From NCBI GenBank assembly GCA_017438085.1, contig JAFRWH010000052.1, positions 1 to 6,906 on the forward strand: a DNA stretch of 6,906 nucleotides. Direction: 5' to 3'. The notes under the pieces are model-generated. The model did no database searches. It was not told the origin of the DNA and worked only from the letters and a program-made list of their open reading frames with translations. How positions within the stretch are numbered: the first letter of the stretch is position 1; the number at the start of each line of letters is the position of its first letter. Positions 5,222-6,906 of the stretch are shown here, piece after piece. This stretch comes from Bacillota bacterium (GTDB taxonomy: Bacteria > Bacillota_A > Clostridia > Peptostreptococcales > Anaerovoracaceae). The translations under genes and the position numbers were made by a program.

Positions 5222-6535
5222 TTATTCAGCTTTTTCTTCTTTTTTCTCTTCCTTGGGCTCTTCATCAGCGATCAGCGGACGGCTGGTGATCATTCCCTTC
5301 CAGCGCTCAAGATCCTTGGTGATCTTTTCGGAGAACTTCCTGGGGATGGGGTTGACTGCCGCATTGACAATGCCTGTGCTGTATTCGATGACGAAAGCGA
5401 TGCATTCTGCCAGGCACTGGGGATCCATCTGGCTCAGATCGTCTCTGTAGTTGTGGATCTCTGCGCCGCCTCTGGGTCTGTCCTGACCGAAGCTGCAGGA
5501 AGGAACGCCGTATCCGGCCAGAACGGAGGAATCGCTGGCATACATGCCGGCATAGCTCTTCATAGGCCAGCCCTTGATCTTGGCATACATGTCGGTGTAG
5601 TGCAGAACTATGTCATCGGCAGTTGCGCAGAAGAGGTTCCTGCAGATGGGAGCGCCAAGCATATCGATGTTGATGTCGAAAATGGTCTTTTCCAGCTCTT
5701 CTTTGTGGGTCTCGCAGTAGGTCCTGGAACCATAGGAGCCGATCTCCTCGCTGCCGCACCACAGGAAGCGTACGGTCCTCTTGGGAGGATTCTGCTTGAA
5801 ATAGTGCATGGCTTCCAGCAGTGTAACGCAGCCTGAACCGTTGTCCCAGCTGCCCAGAGCGTAGATAACAGTGTCGCAGTGAGCTGAGAAGAGAACTGCT
5901 TCCTCGGGGATCTCAGTTCCGGGGATCTCAGCCACGGCATAGTTGCCCTTGAGCCTCTTCGGGGTCTGCTGGATAACTAAGGTCAGCTCTTCACCTGCGT
6001 GTTCGGTGATCAGTTCCTTGGCGTCTGTCATGTGAATGGATACGCCCGGCATATCAACATGCGCAGATTCGGTCAGAGCTCTGATGCGCGGTCCCTTGTG
6101 GATCCTTTCATCGTCATAGAGGCCGCCGTGGATAGCTATAAAGGCAACAGCACCTTTTTCCTTCATCTTCTTGAGATTGTTGTCGCGTACGCCTGCGCCG
6201 AGAGTGATCACGATCTTGCCCTTGATATCTGCCAGATCTGCATCTTCTTCGGTTGTGTTCACAAACTTGAAGGGTGCGGTGATCCCTTCATCAGGGGTGT
6301 TGCCGGAGTAGGGAATGCCCCAGACCTGGTATTCCTTGCCGCCCTTGACGCAGAGTCCTACCTTGTCAATGGTAGCGTCGGTAAGGTTATAGGTCTCGTG
6401 ATATGCCTTTAAGCCCAGAGCCTCGGCTTCCTTTACAAAGTAGTCACAGGCCTCTTTTTCACCTTCGCTTCCGGTGATGCGGCTGTAGGACAGGGTCTTG
6501 GTGTATTCCCATGCACGCTCCTTGTTAACAAACAT
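5222..6535 (-). CDS. M28-family zinc aminopeptidase (first gene of the operon)
   Basis: The product has 437 residues and the same architecture as the next gene. Zinc ligands and catalytic residues are intact: His219 in AHCDT, bridging Asp231 in GSWDNGSG, Glu263 and Glu264 in WCGSEEIGSYGS, Asp291 in NIDMLG, and His361 in GGAEIHNYRDD. A PA-like insert includes LADIKGKIVITLGAG (101-115) and KEKGAVAFIAIHGG (125-138). The chain ends in a charged tail, EEPKEEKKEEKAE (425-437), outside the peptidase fold and absent in this form from its neighbour. No signal peptide is seen, so it is probably a cytoplasmic aminopeptidase working on imported peptides. AAGGAG (6551-6546) lies 10 bases upstream of the ATG. 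It is the promoter-proximal gene of a two-gene unit and is transcribed away from the lipoprotein gene. Confidence 0.92.
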   Translation of the reverse strand: MFVNKERAWEYTKTLSYSRITGSEGEKEACDYFVKEAEALGLKAYHETYNLTDATIDKVGLCVKGGKEYQVWGIPYSGNTPDEGITAPFKFVNTTEEDADLADIKGKIVITLGAGVRDNNLKKMKEKGAVAFIAIHGGLYDDERIHKGPRIRALTESAHVDMPGVSIHMTDAKELITEHAGEELTLVIQQTPKRLKGNYAVAEIPGTEIPEEAVLFSAHCDTVIYALGSWDNGSGCVTLLEAMHYFKQNPPKRTVRFLWCGSEEIGSYGSRTYCETHKEELEKTIFDINIDMLGAPICRNLFCATADDIVLHYTDMYAKIKGWPMKSYAGMYASDSSVLAGYGVPSCSFGQDRPRGGAEIHNYRDDLSQMDPQCLAECIAFVIEYSTGIVNAAVNPIPRKFSEKITKDLERWKGMITSRPLIADEEPKEEKKEEKAE

Positions 6536-6560
6536 AGTTACAATTCTCCTTTCTATAATA

Positions 6561-6583
6561 TGAATAAAATAATTAATTATTCA
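6561..6583. promoter_or_regulatory. Inverted repeat upstream of the M28 operon
   Basis: TGAATAA (6561-6567) and TTATTCA (6577-6583) are perfect 7-bp inverted arms around 9 bases. A shifted 14-bp perfect palindrome, AATAATTAATTATT, occupies 6568-6581 inside it. It lies 25 bases upstream of the M28 start codon and just before its ribosome binding site, where a bound protein could block transcription into the operon. The sequence is very AT-rich, so chance cannot be dismissed. No convincing minus-strand promoter was found; the best is TTGACT (6660-6655) with CATAAT (6639-6634) and a short 15-bp spacer. Confidence 0.35.
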
Positions 6584-6619
6584 GTTTAATCATGAATTAA
6601 TGCGAAATATACATCATCC

Positions 6620-6648
6620 TTGACGTTCCCAAAATTATGTAGTATATT
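6620..6648 (+). promoter_or_regulatory. Promoter of the lipoprotein gene
   Basis: TTGACG (6620-6625) and TATATT (6643-6648) are each 5 of 6 matches to the sigma-A boxes and are separated by the ideal 17 bp. The transcript would start near 6655 and carry a leader of about 55 bases. Confidence 0.8.
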
Positions 6649-6663
6649 CATTATAGTCAATTT

Positions 6664-6680
6664 GCTTTCGATATGAAAGC
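6664..6680. promoter_or_regulatory. Inverted repeat in the lipoprotein leader
   Basis: GCTTTC (6664-6669) and GAAAGC (6675-6680) are perfect inverted arms around GATAT. The repeat starts about 9 bases after the predicted transcription start, so it could be an operator that acts as a roadblock, or a small 5' leader hairpin. No T-tract follows, so it is not a terminator. Confidence 0.4.
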
Positions 6681-6710
6681 CCAAAAGTTATTTCCAGAAG
6701 GGAGATATTC

Positions 6711-6906
6711 ATGAAAACTAGAATAATATCTGTTTTACTGATTCTCAGCATGCTTTTCTCTCTCGCAGCATGTGGCGGCGATTCCGGCAAAGCCAATACC
6801 CCGGATGGCGAAACCTATGCTACTGAGTTCGTAGACTGGGCAGAGCAGAGACAGGAAGTTACCACCTTCCTGATGAACTATACCGAGGCTTCTGCAACTG
6901 CGAAGC
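6711..6906 (+). CDS. Secreted lipoprotein, possibly a solute-binding protein (N-terminal 65 residues)
   Basis: ATG at 6711 follows AGAAGGGAG with a 6-base gap and opens a frame that runs off the window end. Residues 1-20 are a lipoprotein signal peptide: Lys2 and Arg4, a hydrophobic core from Ile5 to Phe16, and the lipobox LAAC, so Cys21 would be lipidated after cleavage by signal peptidase II and the protein anchored to the outer face of the membrane. After a short Gly/Asp/Ser linker comes mature sequence including EVTTFLMNYTEASATA. An early strand beginning with EVTTF is reminiscent of family 5 (oligopeptide-type) ABC solute-binding proteins, but 65 residues do not prove it. The gene is divergent from the M28 peptidase operon, which fits peptide uptake. 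Lipoprotein status is solid; the binding-protein role is a guess. Confidence 0.85.
   Translation, partial: MKTRIISVLLILSMLFSLAACGGDSGKANTPDGETYATEFVDWAEQRQEVTTFLMNYTEASATAK

Noticed and set aside
6586..6600. TTAAT-N5-ATTAA repeat as a LysR-type site for the M28 operon
   Set aside because: The arms are short and purely AT in a very AT-rich region, and no LysR gene is adjacent, so chance is the simpler explanation.
1..6906. Mobile element, prophage or genomic island boundary
   Set aside because: No transposase, integrase, tRNA, terminal repeats or direct repeats were found, all complete genes are intact, and base composition and codon use look alike across the window.

Overview
The window looks like chromosome from a low-to-mid GC anaerobic member of the Bacillota (Clostridia type). 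Signs of this are strong AGGAGG-type ribosome binding sites, AT-rich intergenic DNA with near-consensus sigma-A promoters and T-tailed terminators, heavy use of AGA for Arg, a ferredoxin-linked 2-oxoacid oxidoreductase, and a PadR/DUF2812 pair typical of this phylum. The genus cannot be named from the sequence. There are no tRNA, rRNA, CRISPR, IS or phage sequences. No gene-free stretch exceeds about 210 bases.

Layout. (1) 1-1638, + strand: the end of an operon for a 2-oxoacid:ferredoxin oxidoreductase (2-oxoglutarate or branched-chain type): C-terminus of alpha, then complete beta and gamma, closed by an intrinsic terminator. (2) 1639-2831: a LysR-family regulator with its own promoter, a LysR-type inverted repeat just upstream, and two terminators in a row after it. 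(3) 2859-3848: a PadR-family repressor overlapping a membrane DUF2812 protein gene. They are transcribed from a near-perfect promoter embedded in a periodic array of CGATA/TATCG half-sites. (4) 3897-6535, - strand: two tandem, diverged M28-family zinc aminopeptidases forming an operon, converging on the PadR unit at a bidirectional terminator. (5) 6536-6906: a 175-bp divergent intergenic region with inverted repeats, then the start of a secreted lipoprotein on the + strand.

How the genes may work together (inference): the oxidoreductase oxidises 2-oxoacids, for example from amino-acid deamination, to acyl-CoA with reduction of ferredoxin. The cytoplasmic M28 peptidases would release amino acids from peptides. 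The divergent lipoprotein may be a solute-binding protein, which would fit peptide uptake, but its fold cannot be read from the 65 residues present. Together this suggests an amino-acid or peptide-using anaerobe. The least described part is the PadR-DUF2812 module with its operator array.
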